DNA of 64,000 bases from positions 3,900,001 through 3,964,000 of the forward strand of contig CM069768.1 of the NCBI GenBank assembly GCA_036169595.1, read 5' to 3'. Shown here piece by piece: positions 47,459 through 60,571 of this stretch; the stretch's first letter is position 1, and the number at the start of each line of letters is the position of its first letter. The position numbers and the translations under genes are program-made. The stretch comes from Dictyostelium firmibasis (taxonomy: Eukaryota; Evosea; Eumycetozoa; Dictyosteliales; Dictyosteliaceae). Below the pieces are notes generated by a model that was not told the DNA's origin, made no database searches, and worked only from the letters and a program-made list of their open reading frames with translations.

Positions 47459-48647
47459 TATATTATATTATTACTAGTTTAATGTTACTATATATATATA
47501 TATATTTTATTTAAAAAGAAAAAGAAAATTGTATTTATTATTATTTTAAAAAAAAAAAATAATAAAAACAAAATTTTAATTAAAATTGTTTGGAAAAAAA
47601 ATAAATTAAAAAAATTATTCAAAAAAAAATAATAAAACAAATTAATTATTGAATATAATATACAGTGTTATTGTGTGTGATTCATTCATCAAATACAAGA
47701 TCAATAATTTTCATATACAATTATTGTAGTCGTATTTGTATTTTTAAAGTGGGTGGGTGTTAGTGTTTGATTTTTTTTTTTTTTTTTTTTCGCTATTACT
47801 CTTTTCACTTAATATTTTTTGAAATAAAAAAACCAGAGTGGGTGGAAGTGTGTTTCATTATTATTTTGTAGACTATTCAATAATTTTAATTACCACCACC
47901 TTTATTGTTATTATTATTATATATTTTTTTTAGTGATTTATTTTATATTTATTTTTTTGAAATTATAGTTACAAATTACCCATACCCCCACCTTTCAAAC
48001 CCACTTTTTCATAATATGAAAATATAATAATATATTTTTTTGTATGAAAAATCATTGTTATAAAAATATATTCTTCAATATAAATGGGGTTATGTGTTGT
48101 TATTTGATCGACTACAACTTTTTTTTTTTTTATTATTTTTTATTATTTTTTTTTTTTTTATGAGAGTGTATGAATTAAATTAATAATTTATATTTTGAAA
48201 ATTTGTAAAAAGATAAAAATAAATTATTAATATGGGCACCAATCTAAATGAATTTTTTTTTTTTAATAATAAACCAATTACCACAAAAATTTTGGAGGAA
48301 AAAATATTGTAGTATGAAAATTAATTGTGTATCATTTTAAATTATATTTTTTTTTTTTTTTTTTGTAGTCAAATGACTGTTTAAGAACTTTTTTATTTTT
48401 AAAAAAAAATATATTAAAAATAAAAAAATAAGTTAGGGTACAATAAACACACAAACATATATATAAATTCACACTAACACTGATATTTACAAATTTCTTT
48501 TTTTTTTTTTTCTATAGAAGTAAATTTAATTAAAATTTTTTTTTTTAAATTTTTTTTTTTTTTGTACAAAAATTAATAATAATAACAATAAAAATTGGTT
48601 TATTTATTTTCCTATTACCACTAATTAAAAATTGATTATTTTTAAAA
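47219..48647. other. Upstream region of the Cys-rich gene, with G/T- and C/A-rich boxes
   Basis: This 1.4 kb spacer holds the upstream region of the Cys-rich gene and the 3' flank of lsm3. Near 47749-47763 (GTGGGTGGGTG), 47836-47853 (GTGGGTGGAAGTGTG) and 47978-48004 (ACCCATACCCCCACC, then ACCCAC) it carries G/T- or C/A-rich boxes that stand out in this AT background. No gene is seen. Confidence 0.5.
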
Positions 48648-49203
48648 TTACGAAGTTCTTAATGGTGGTGAAATTAAAATAACACCATCTCCACGAACAA
48701 AAAGCATCTTTATATTACGTTTAATATTCTTTTTTTATTTTTTTATTATTTTTTTTTTTTTGAAATAAATGTGTTAATAATAAAATTATGAATAAAATAT
48801 ATTGGTAAATAAAAAAGGAAAAAAAAAAAAAAACAAAAAAAAAAAAAAAAAAAATATTCTCATTTACTCTTATAATTTCTTCATCAGTTTCTTCATCTTT
48901 TTCAACTACTTTAATTGTTTCTTCAACATCTGATAAAATCATATTTAAATGTTGGTCATATGCCTATAATTTATTATAATTATTATTAAATTATTGTTAT
49001 TATTATTATTATTAATCGTTAATAAGCAAAGAATGAAGGGCTTCCCTCTTTTATTTTTATTTTCATTTTTGGTTAATTAATCTTACATGCAATTTCCCTC
49101 TTAATTCTCTATCTTGTCTCATTTTTACAAAAATTCTTTCATCTAAACTTAATCTAATTAAATCTAATGGTTCCTCAACTGATCCTTCTTCTCTTTTATC
49201 CAT
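48648..49203 (-). CDS. lsm3: LSM3, U6 snRNA-associated Sm-like protein
   Basis: Exons 49203-49087, 48963-48868 and 48728-48648 join in phase 0 to give 97 residues. The reading is [20 protein letters not shown], then [36 protein letters not shown] and [19 protein letters not shown]. It matches LSM3 throughout, including the Sm1 DQHLNMIL and Sm2 VRGDGVILI motifs. LSM3 is a subunit of the Lsm2-8 ring on U6 snRNA and the Lsm1-7 ring for mRNA decay. The gene was missed as a single frame because of its two introns. Confidence 0.95.
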
Positions 49204-49426
49204 ATTTCTTTGTATATATTATAAAAGATTTTTTTTATTTTCTGAAAAAAAACTTTTAAATATTATGGTGGTGAAAATACAATAAAAAATGCAATAATGA
49301 AAAAAAATTTTAAAAAATTTGTTTTTTTTTTTATTTTTTTATTTTTATTTTTTTTTTTTTCATTTTTTTTTATTTCGCCTCAAGACTTACCTGCCAACTC
49401 ATCAAATTATATTTATTTACAATATA

Positions 49427-49458
<32 letters not shown>

Positions 49459-49471
49459 CACTTTATTGGAG
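49204..49471. promoter_or_regulatory. Short divergent promoter region of lsm3 and apm4
   Basis: Only 268 bp separate the two start codons, and they hold T-rich stretches, a TA dinucleotide run near 49422-49458 and no other gene. The promoters must overlap or be shared. Confidence 0.6.
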
Positions 49472-51235
49472 ATGTTTTCACAATTCTTTATTTTGAACAA
49501 TAAAGGTGAAACTATAATCTTTAAAGATTGTATGTAATATCACCTATTTTATAAAAAAAAAAAAAAAAAAAACAGAAAAAAAAATCAAAAAAAAAAACCC
49601 CAAAAAAAAAATGTCCGACTAATATTAGTTTTTTTTTTTTTAATTATTTTTTTTTTTTTCCCAATTTAGATCGATTTGATATATCTAAAGATAGTAATGA
49701 AATTTTTTTTAAACATGTACAATCAATGAAATCTGAGATTACACCAGCATTTGTAAGTGAACTTTTCTTTTTTTTTTTTTTTTCCAAATAAAATAAGCAT
49801 TAATATTTTCCCAAAAAAAAAAAAAAAAAAAAAGAATATTGATGGTATAAATTATTTGTATATTAAAAAAAGAGAGATGTATTTTGTTTTTACAACTAGA
49901 TTATTAGTATCACCATCATTAGGATTTGAGTTATTAAATAGGGCATCAAAGATTATTCAAGATTATACAGCATCATTAACTGAAGAAGCTATTAGATTAA
50001 ATTTTATATTAATTTATGAATTATTGGATGAATTGATGGATTATGGTGTACCACAATCAACAGGTACAGAAACATTGAAAGCATTTGTATTTACACCACC
50101 AAAACAAATTAAAAGTAAAACTTTAGAATCTGATTCAATTATTGATAACTTTTTAAAAGCAACTAATAAAATATCAGTTCCACCAAAACAAGGTGTAAAA
50201 CCAATTCATTCTGGTAGCAATTCAAGTGGTGGAAGTAGTTTATCGACAGCAACAGTTTCAAAAGTTGTAAATAATATAGTAGATAGTATTAGTGGTGCAT
50301 CAACAAATTTACATAGTTCAAGTACAAGTGGTGAAGATGGTGAAAATGAAATTTATATTGATCTATGTGAAAGATTAACAGTGTTATACTCATCGAATGG
50401 TACAATATTAAGAAATGAAATCACAGGTAAAATTCAAATGAAAAGTTATTTAAGGGGTAATCCAGTATTATCATTAGGTTTAAGTTCAGAATTTACTTTT
50501 AAAACAATTGCAAATAGAGATGAATTAAATGAAAATGATAATGATAATCAACAATCTTCATCAATACCAACAAGTAATAAAACATCATTTACAGTGGATG
50601 ATTGTAGTTTTCATGAATGCGCAGGATCAGGTTTTCAAGCTAACAATGTCATCAATTTTAAACCACCTCAAGGTGATTTCACCTTATTGAAATATCGTAT
50701 TTCAAATAATAGTTATACACCATTTTTAGTTAAAACTAACTTGGAATCAACAGTTAGAAATAGATTTGATTTAGTTGTAACTATTCGTTCAAACTTTTCA
50801 AATAAAGTGGTACCAAATTTCATTTTCGTTTCAATTCCAGTACCAAAGTCAACTAAATCTTTAACTCATTCATTAGACTATGGTAGTCAAAATCAAAAGG
50901 TTGAATATAAACAATCCACTCAAGCTGGTAATCTTGTATTTTGGAGTATTAAAAAATTAAGAGGTGGTATGGAAACAATCCTAAGAATTCAAATACATGT
51001 TGATGGTGCGTCATCTTCTTCATCTACCACCACCCCAAATCAACCCCAAATAGATATGTCTTCAACTTTGAGAAAAGAAATTGGTCCAATAGGTCTAGAA
51101 TTCTCAATACCACAATTTAGTTGTAGTACATTACAAATTAAATTCTTAAAAATGTTGGGTTCAAATATTTCACCAATACGTTGGATTAGATATATAACTG
51201 ATTCAAAAAGTTTTGTATCAAGAATTAATAATTGA
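49472..51235 (+). CDS. apm4: AP-4 complex subunit mu
   Basis: Exons 49472-49529, 49670-49752 and 49835-51235 join (phases 1 and 0) to give 513 residues. The N-terminus MFSQFFILNNKGETIIFKDY matches the start of AP-4 mu, and the longin-like domain continues through INYLYIKKREMYFVFTTRL and LNFILIYELLDELMDYG. The mu homology domain begins near residue 240 (EIYIDLCERLTVLYSSNGTI) and ends with KMLGSNISPIRWIRYITDS. AP-4 sorts cargo at the trans-Golgi network. A Ser/Asn linker between the domains makes it longer than human AP4M1. Its 3' end lies 56 bp from that of the PCNA-like gene. Confidence 0.93.
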
Positions 51236-51291
51236 AAAAAAAAAATTGAAAAAAAATTCCCTTTTCTTTTTATTTTTATTCTATAATAATT

Positions 51292-52495
51292 TCATTCTAA
51301 TATTGGTGCTAAATAAAATTGAAAAGTACTAACTGAACTAATTGAACTTTTTATATAAATAAAAAAAAAAAAAAAAAAAAAATTATTAGTAATTTTATTT
51401 AAAAAAGTTTTATTGTAAAAAACCTTTACATACAAAACAATTATAAGAGGAAGATTTTCTCCAATTTGTAAAAAGCATTCTTTTATATTTATTTTCTTTG
51501 CAATATTATTTATTTTTAAAAAGTATTTATTTTTAAATTCTACAGAAATTTTTTTTTTACAAATTAAAAAAAATTCTTTTGTTTTCTAAATAAAATTATT
51601 ATTAGTAATTTATTTAATAAAAAAAAAAAGAAAAAAAATATTATTAATAATACCTTATTTTCTAAAACAATATCAGCATTAATTATTGAATCATCAATTT
51701 TAAAAAATAAATTATTTCTATCAACTTGAATCTTTAAATTTAAATCTTTGAATGATTTTAATTCATTACAAATTTCAGATAATAGTGTTGATGGCATTAA
51801 AACTTCACATTGATAATCAATATTATCATTTATTTCATATTTTTCTTTGATATCAGTATAAACTTCTGGTATATTATAATTTGAAATTGAACCATTTGAT
51901 TTTATAACTCTAATTATCATTTTATCTTCATTATATCCCAATAATATTGAATCAATTGAAGCCCTATTTATATTTTTAAAAATGTTATTAATTTGTTCAA
52001 CTTTAAAACATAGTAATATTTGTTTTTTACTTTTTTTTTTTTTTTTTTTCAATCATAATAAAAATTAATAACATTATATTTTAATTATTTTTTTTATACA
52101 TTTAAATTTATTCATACATATAAAATTCTTTAAAAAATGTTTTATTTAAATTTATATCAATATACAAAATTTGACTACCTAGATTTATAAAAAAAATTAT
52201 AAATTTTTTTTTTTTTTTTTTTTTTTTTAATAAAGGAATTAAAATTAAATTTGAAATTAAAATTAAAACTTACTATCAAAACCAAATATATGAAAACCAT
52301 TTTCTTCAATTTCAATTTGTATATTTTCTAAAAAATCATTAATAATATTAAATATTGAAATCAATATTAATGAATTAGTTGAATCACTATTTTTTTTTTT
52401 AAGGGGATAATAACCATTAATATGATTAATTTTTTTTTTTTCAATTATTTTCTAAAATATAAATACCTTGATGATTCGAAATTCATCATTACCAT
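51292..52495 (-). CDS. Divergent PCNA-like sliding clamp
   Basis: Six short exons fit on the minus strand: 52495-52467, 52386-52274, 52178-52118, 52029-51654, 51585-51434 and 51346-51292. All phases agree and the total is 261 residues, the length of PCNA. Segment order follows PCNA: IINDFLENIQIEIEENGFHI, FGFDSSQILYIDINL (PCNA MDSSHVSLVQLTL), then EINDNIDYQCEVLMPSTLLS (PCNA PEQEYSCVVKMPSGEFA), IGENLPLIIVF (PCNA SADVPLVVEY) and the C-terminal FYLAPILE (PCNA YYLAPKIE). Sequence identity looks low, so this is not the canonical PCNA but a paralog or fast-evolving clamp. A 9-1-1 subunit is the alternative, but the YLAP C-terminus favours PCNA. The exons are inferred by eye. Confidence 0.8.
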
Positions 52496-52599
52496 TATAT
52501 ATAAATATATTTTTTTTAATTTGTTAATGTGACTAAATATTTAATTATAAAAAAAAATATTTAATTTTAAAAAAAATATAAAAAAAAAAAATAGGTATG

Positions 52600-52640
<41 letters not shown>

Positions 52641-52846
52641 AATGGGTTAATTACTTATATAAGTAAAAAAGGTATGAAATGAAGATTTTATTATTAATAA
52701 TAATTTTTTTTTTCTAAGATATATTTTTACTATAAAATTTTTATTTTAATTTTTTTATTTTATTTTACAACTATTATTACATTTTTTGAATTATTATTTT
52801 AACAAACCTAAAAAACAGAAAATTAAAATTTTTATAATTAATAATA

Positions 52847-54078
52847 CTATTTTAATAAATTTAGTAATTGAAATTCTTGATTTTGAATTTGAGTATTTTG
52901 TAAATTTAATTTTTTTAAATTAGTACAATTATTTGGTTTAAAGATAATTTCATTAAAAGATTGAGAACCACCGAAATCTAAAGATTGTAGATAAAGGAAA
53001 TTTTCAGTTAAAATGATTTTTTCAAGAAATTGTACATTTTCAGCCTTTAATTCAATTAAATATTTCCATTTATTTAAATCTAAAGTTGATATTGATTCTT
53101 TAATTAATTTACAATTACTTATATCAATGAATTGTAAATAAGAACAATGTGTAAATTTTATATAATTATTTAAATTGATTAAAGATGATTGATAATATAA
53201 TTTAAATAATTCTGGTGAGTAAATTTGATATTCAACTAAATCCATTGCATTTGTAATTTTAATTGAATGTAAATTATAAGCAGTCAAAGATATTGTTTTT
53301 AAATTTTTACAATCAGTTATTTCTAATTTTGATAATGATGGTAACCTTAATTCAGCTAAATCTGAATGATTTGAGAAATCTGATAGATTTGAACAATTTA
53401 TTAATTTAATTTTTCTTAATACATTTAATGATTGAATAGTATTGAATAATTTATTGGTAAATACTGAAACACTATTTCTAATTACAATATTTCTAACATC
53501 ATTTGAATTTGATAAAATTTTGAATATGATCCTTTCAAATTTTGACCAAACTTCATTAGATAAATTATTATTTACATATTGTTCAATTATTATACTTGTA
53601 AAATTTAATAAAGATAATTTCTTCTCTTTTTCAAATGAACTTAATAATTTAAAACCAATATTTTCTTCATTAAATTCTTTAACCATTTTTAATTCATTAA
53701 TTATAATATTTAACTCATTCAATAATAATATTGAAGTTGGTAAATTTGTTGAAATATCAGTTTGTTTATAATATGCTTTCAATCTACTTTCATTTATTAA
53801 TGAAGATATTAGTGGTAATTCTTGACCAATCGTTGAATATTGATCAATTTTAATCTTTTCAAATTTATCAATTAATTGATGGTGATGTTGATGTTGTTGT
53901 TCTTTTTGTTGTTGTTGACTATTACGATTTACCCAATATCTATTAGATACAATTGGTTCAATAATTTCAAATAATTCCCAATGTGTTTTTATTTTATTAT
54001 TATTATTATCAATACCATTATTATTATTATCATTATTATTATTATTATTATTATCATTATTATTATTATTATTATTAA

Positions 54079-54121
<43 letters not shown>

Positions 54122-54646
54122 ATTTGGTGATATTGGTATAACTAATTTATTAAATTCATTTTTTAATCTAATTAATTTACAATATAATGATTTTATTAAA
54201 CCAATTGGTAATTGAATTTCAAAATTTGTATTATCATTACCAGTTTTAATAATTTCTTCATTTATATTTGTATTGGTAGTAGTATCATTAATTTTATAAT
54301 TTTTCATTGATCTATTAATTATTTGATGATTTGATTTATTTAATAATTGATTTGTTTTTTCATTAATTTCATTTATAGAATTTATCCAATCTTTTAAAAA
54401 CTTTAAAACATCTAATGATTTAATTTTATCAACTATTCTATCATCAACTTTATTATGCATTTGTTTTAATAAATATAATATTGAATTTGTTTGGTGTGAG
54501 AATTTAGTTGAACAAAACCAACCCTCTTTTAAAATTTGTGTTGAATTTGGTAAAAATGATAATTCATTATTAATTGATACAATTTTATATTTAGTTTTAT
54601 TATATATACTACTACCACTACTACTACTTCCACTACTACCACTACC

Positions 54647-54681
<35 letters not shown>

Positions 54682-55372
54682 AACCGTTTGAACTTGTACT
54701 TGTTATAGTATTACACTCCTCTTCATCATTATTGGTGGTAGTGGTGTTATTATCATTTATTGGTGTTAATATCAAATCATTAAAATCACAATTATATGGA
54801 TTAATTAACATTGTAGTAATAAATAATTTTGATAAATAATAGGAATCTAAATTATCTAATTTTCTCTCTGGGTCACCTTTTTTAATGACTTCATATAAAC
54901 TTTCACCTTTAATATGATTTTGAATTAACACTGGATAAATTAATGAATCTTTTACTTTAATTATTCCAAATTCTGAATGTGGTATTATATTTATATTATT
55001 ATTATTATTATTATTATTATTTTCTAAATTATTACCACCAAATAATAATTCAACAAAATTTAAAATTGATAATTCAATTGTTGGGAATCTTGGTTGAATT
55101 TTAATATATAATCCTTCTTTATTTTGATTTTGATTTTGATTTTGATGTTGATGTTGTTTAATTATTGGTCGAGTTTTTGAATGATAGGTATTTGATTTTT
55201 TATTTTTTTTTGTTTCAATCTCTGATAAATTTGAATACCATACTTTTGGTTCAACAATTCTTTTACCAACTGACAAAGTTTCAATTATATATCTATTACC
55301 AATATTATTATTTTCTGATTTTTGTTCTGGTAATAATTGATTGACTAATAATTTCCATTCTTCATTCCTCAT
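52847..55372 (-). CDS. LRR protein with a possible degenerate PI3K/actin-fragmin-kinase-like region
   Basis: This single-exon gene encodes 841 residues. The C-terminal third (about 640-840) is made of leucine-rich-repeat-like phrases such as LRKIKLINCSNLSDFSNHSD, LSKLEITDCKNLKTISL, YLQFIDISNCKLI and NLKKLNLQNTQIQNQ. The N-terminal third has a kinase-like flavour: YPVLIQNHIKGESLYEVIKK, then LFITTMLINPYNCDFNDLIL and later YKIVSINNELSFLPNS. In related amoebal proteins the corresponding phrase is closer to NPEDxxPxN and IDND, so catalytic acids seem lost here. Ser/Gly and Asn runs interrupt the middle. I cannot name a function; the kinase relation is a weak inference. Confidence 0.68.
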
Positions 55373-55526
55373 TTTTTTTTTTTTTTGTATTTTTGTATTT
55401 TTTTTTTTTTTGTAAGTTTTTTTTTTTTTTTTTTTTTTTGGTTTTAAATATTTAATGTGTTTTTTTTTTTTTGTTAATATAATATAAATATTTTTGTGAA
55501 TAAAAAAAAAAAAAAAAAAAAAAAAT

Positions 55527-55557
<31 letters not shown>

Positions 55558-55708
55558 AGAAGAGAAAAAAAAAAATTGGTGTTGATTGGGTTGTTTTTTG
55601 TTTGAAAATAAAAAATGAAAAAAAATAAAAAAAAAATAAAAAAAAATATAATCACCCAAACAATATGATATTGTTTTATCATTAATGATTAAGATCACGC
55701 CACAAATA

Positions 55709-55749
<41 letters not shown>

Positions 55750-56641
55750 CTTTTACCAATTCGAAAAATATTAATTTAAAACATTATTCAATTAAATCAA
55801 GTTGTTTAGGGAGGGGAATCAAGTTGTTTGGGTTTTGGTTTTTTTTATTTTTTTTATTTTTTTTTTATTTATTTATTTTTTTTATTTATTTTAAAATCAA
55901 AATTTTGTATTTATTTTTAGCACAGGAAAATTAAATGAAAGAAAAATCTTTTTTTATAAGAATTATCCACATAAAAAAAAAAAAACAAAAATAAACCAAA
56001 AAAAAAAAAATAAAAAAATAAAAAAAAAAAAATAAAAATTATAAAAAAAAAAAAAATAAAAATAAAAATAAAAATAAAAAAAAAAAAAAATGTAAATCGA
56101 ATCTATTCCAAAAGGTTTTTTTTATTTTTTTTTTAAAATTTTTTTTTATTTTCGATTATTTTTTGGAAAAGACCATCGAACAGTTTAGTGTTTTATTCTA
56201 GCTTTTAATATATATGTCGAGATGTGATTCTTTTTTAATACTATTTTTGAATTTTTTTTTTTTTTCAGTTGGGATATTTTCCACAAACTTTTATATATAT
56301 TTTTTTTAATTTATTTTTATTTAAAACCTTTTTTTTTTTTTTTTTTTTTTTTTTTATTTTTTTTTATTTTAATTTTTATTGTATTTTTTCTTTGCTTTTC
56401 AGATGTGTAAAATAGAAAAAGAAATATATTAAATAAATACCTCATAAAAAATAATAAAAAAATAAAAATCTTTTTTTTTTGTTCGTTTTTTTTATTATTT
56501 ATTTTATTCATTTATAAAAAAAACGAAAACAAAATTTATAATAATAATAATAATAATAATAATATTAAAAAAAAAAAAGAAAACGAAAACGAAATAAAAT
56601 AATAATAAAAAAAAAGAAAAGGAAAACAAAATTTTTTAAAA
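55373..56641. other. Divergent upstream region of the LRR and CLC genes
   Basis: About 1.3 kb of spacer between two divergent start codons, filled with poly-A and poly-T runs. A patch near 55795-55840 (GTTGTTTAGGGAGGGGAATC) and one near 56160-56225 are less AT-rich, without frames. No gene is called. Confidence 0.55.
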
Positions 56642-59319
<2,678 letters not shown>

Positions 59320-59435
59320 ATTAATCATTATTTCAAATATTTATCTTCTTCCCCTTCAATTAGCCCAAATAAAACATTTTTCTTAAACTCAAATACCTAA
59401 CTTAAAGCTTGGGTCATCGGTTTTTTTTTTTTTAA
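59320..59435. other. 3' flank of the CLC gene
   Basis: Short AT-rich downstream region with an AATAAA near 59369, ending in a T run that precedes the first copy of the 15-bp direct repeat. Confidence 0.5.
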
Positions 59436-59798
59436 ATTAATGATTATTGTATGACTTAAGTCTTAAACAATAATAAAGTTTATTTAGTAGGTTTTTTTTT
59501 TTTTTTTTTGCTTTTTTTAAGTGATTATTATTTTTTCTCCTGTGAAAATTTTTAATTTTGTAGTGTCTTCATCAAGGTAATGTTGAGGTTGAGGTGGGCT
59601 GTTAATAACGGCAATTTCGGCGTAGCCCATTAAGATGAGGTCTATGGGTGTCGAGGACGCGACCAAATCGTACTTTTGGTGGGAGAATGAAGATGGAGAA
59701 AGTAAAGGTGCGGTTTAAGGGACTTTTAGGGGTCGAGATGATAAGATTGACGGGCTGGCAAATACCTTTTTTTTTTTTTTTATATTAATGATTATTGT
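59436..59798 (-). mobile_element. Truncated LINE-like fossil (TRE3-type candidate) downstream of a tRNA gene
   Basis: Bases about 59510-59762 are far richer in G+C than their surroundings. On the minus strand they carry a 54-codon open stretch (GICQPVNLIISTPKSPLN and onward) before a stop, then a short tail ending in an 18-base poly-A (the T run at 59492-59509). A 15-bp direct repeat, ATTAATGATTATTGT, lies at 59436-59450 and 59784-59798. The 5' edge is about 110 bp downstream of the tRNA-Pro gene, inside the window that Dictyostelium TRE3 retrotransposons use. No domain is long enough to prove the family, and the T run next to the right repeat is not explained, so the class is inferred mainly from position. 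Confidence 0.5.
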
Positions 59799-59833
59799 GC
59801 GTTGTATAGAGCAATTTGTATTAGATTTTTTGA

Positions 59834-59844
59834 GGGTCGAACCC
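59834..59844 (-). promoter_or_regulatory. External B box downstream of tRNA-Pro
   Basis: The minus strand reads GGGTTCGACCC, a match to the RNA polymerase III B-box core, about 30 bp beyond the 3' end of the tRNA gene. External B boxes at this position are known downstream of many Dictyostelium tRNA genes and bind TFIIIC. The terminator T4 lies between the two. Confidence 0.75.
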
Positions 59845-59866
59845 ACGACCTTTGTTAATGGGAAAG

Positions 59867-59870
59867 AAAA
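59867..59870 (-). terminator. Pol III T4 terminator of tRNA-Pro
   Basis: Four T residues on the minus strand begin 4 nt after the discriminator base, which suffices for RNA polymerase III termination. Confidence 0.7.
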
Positions 59871-59873
59871 TAT

Positions 59874-59944
59874 GGGGAGATCCGAGAATCGAACTCAGGA
59901 CGCTACCACCCAAAGGTAGCATTATACCACTTAACTAATCTCCC
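59874..59944 (-). tRNA. tRNA-Pro (anticodon UGG)
   Basis: The minus strand folds into a complete cloverleaf. The acceptor stem is GGGAGAT with ATCTCCC (7 bp). The D arm is GTTA with TAAT. The anticodon stem CTACC/GGTAG encloses the loop TTTGGGT (anticodon TGG, G37 as in eukaryotic tRNA-Pro), and the T arm is CTGAG/CTCGG with the loop TTCGATT. Internal A box (TAGTTAAGTGG) and B box (GTTCGATTC) match consensus. There is no intron. Confidence 0.97.
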
Positions 59945-60571
59945 GTTTGATGAAAACTTAAAAAAAACAACAAGAATTTACATTTTGATTTTTAAAAATA
60001 TCCAAGTGAAAAAAACAAAATTTTCTTAAATCTCGTTATAAATGTAAAATAAACTAATATTAGAAGGACGTTCAACAATAATAAAAACTGAAACCAACTA
60101 ATATAAGAACTAATTTAAAGCAAACTTAAATTTTACAGAAGCAAGAGATGTGTCAATCAGTAAGAGGAAGAGATCCAATCTGGAGGTATTTTATAAAAAC
60201 ACTTCCAACTTAGACTGATAAAGACCGTGTGGAGAAATAGAAAAGATTATAAATTGGTCAGAAAATAATCTATAGATGATTTAATAAAATAATGACAAAT
60301 ATAACTAAATTTTGGTAAGCGATAGTCTATAAAATAATTTTATTGTAAAAATGATTGACAAGAAATGGTGAAATAAATATTTCAGATCCCATTATAAAAA
60401 ATATGTTGTTAAAATTTACTATTATTTTTAATTTTTAATTTTTTATTTTTTATTTTTCTATTTTTTTATTTTTATTTTTTTTTGGACAGATAATAATTAT
60501 GCTCTAATAAATATTACTATTATTTGATTATTATTATTATTATTTATTATCTATTATTTATTATTATTCGA
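59945..60571. other. Spacer upstream of tRNA-Pro
   Basis: Bases 60060-60400 are purine-biased on the plus strand and less homopolymeric than ordinary spacer. They might be a degraded mobile element, since the sites just upstream of tRNA genes attract TRE5-type insertions, but no frame or end structure supports this. The last part is the 3' flank of the CRT-like gene. Confidence 0.4.

Noticed and set aside
60060-60400. TRE5-type element upstream of tRNA-Pro
   Set aside because: Only the position is suggestive; no frame, tail or repeat supports it.
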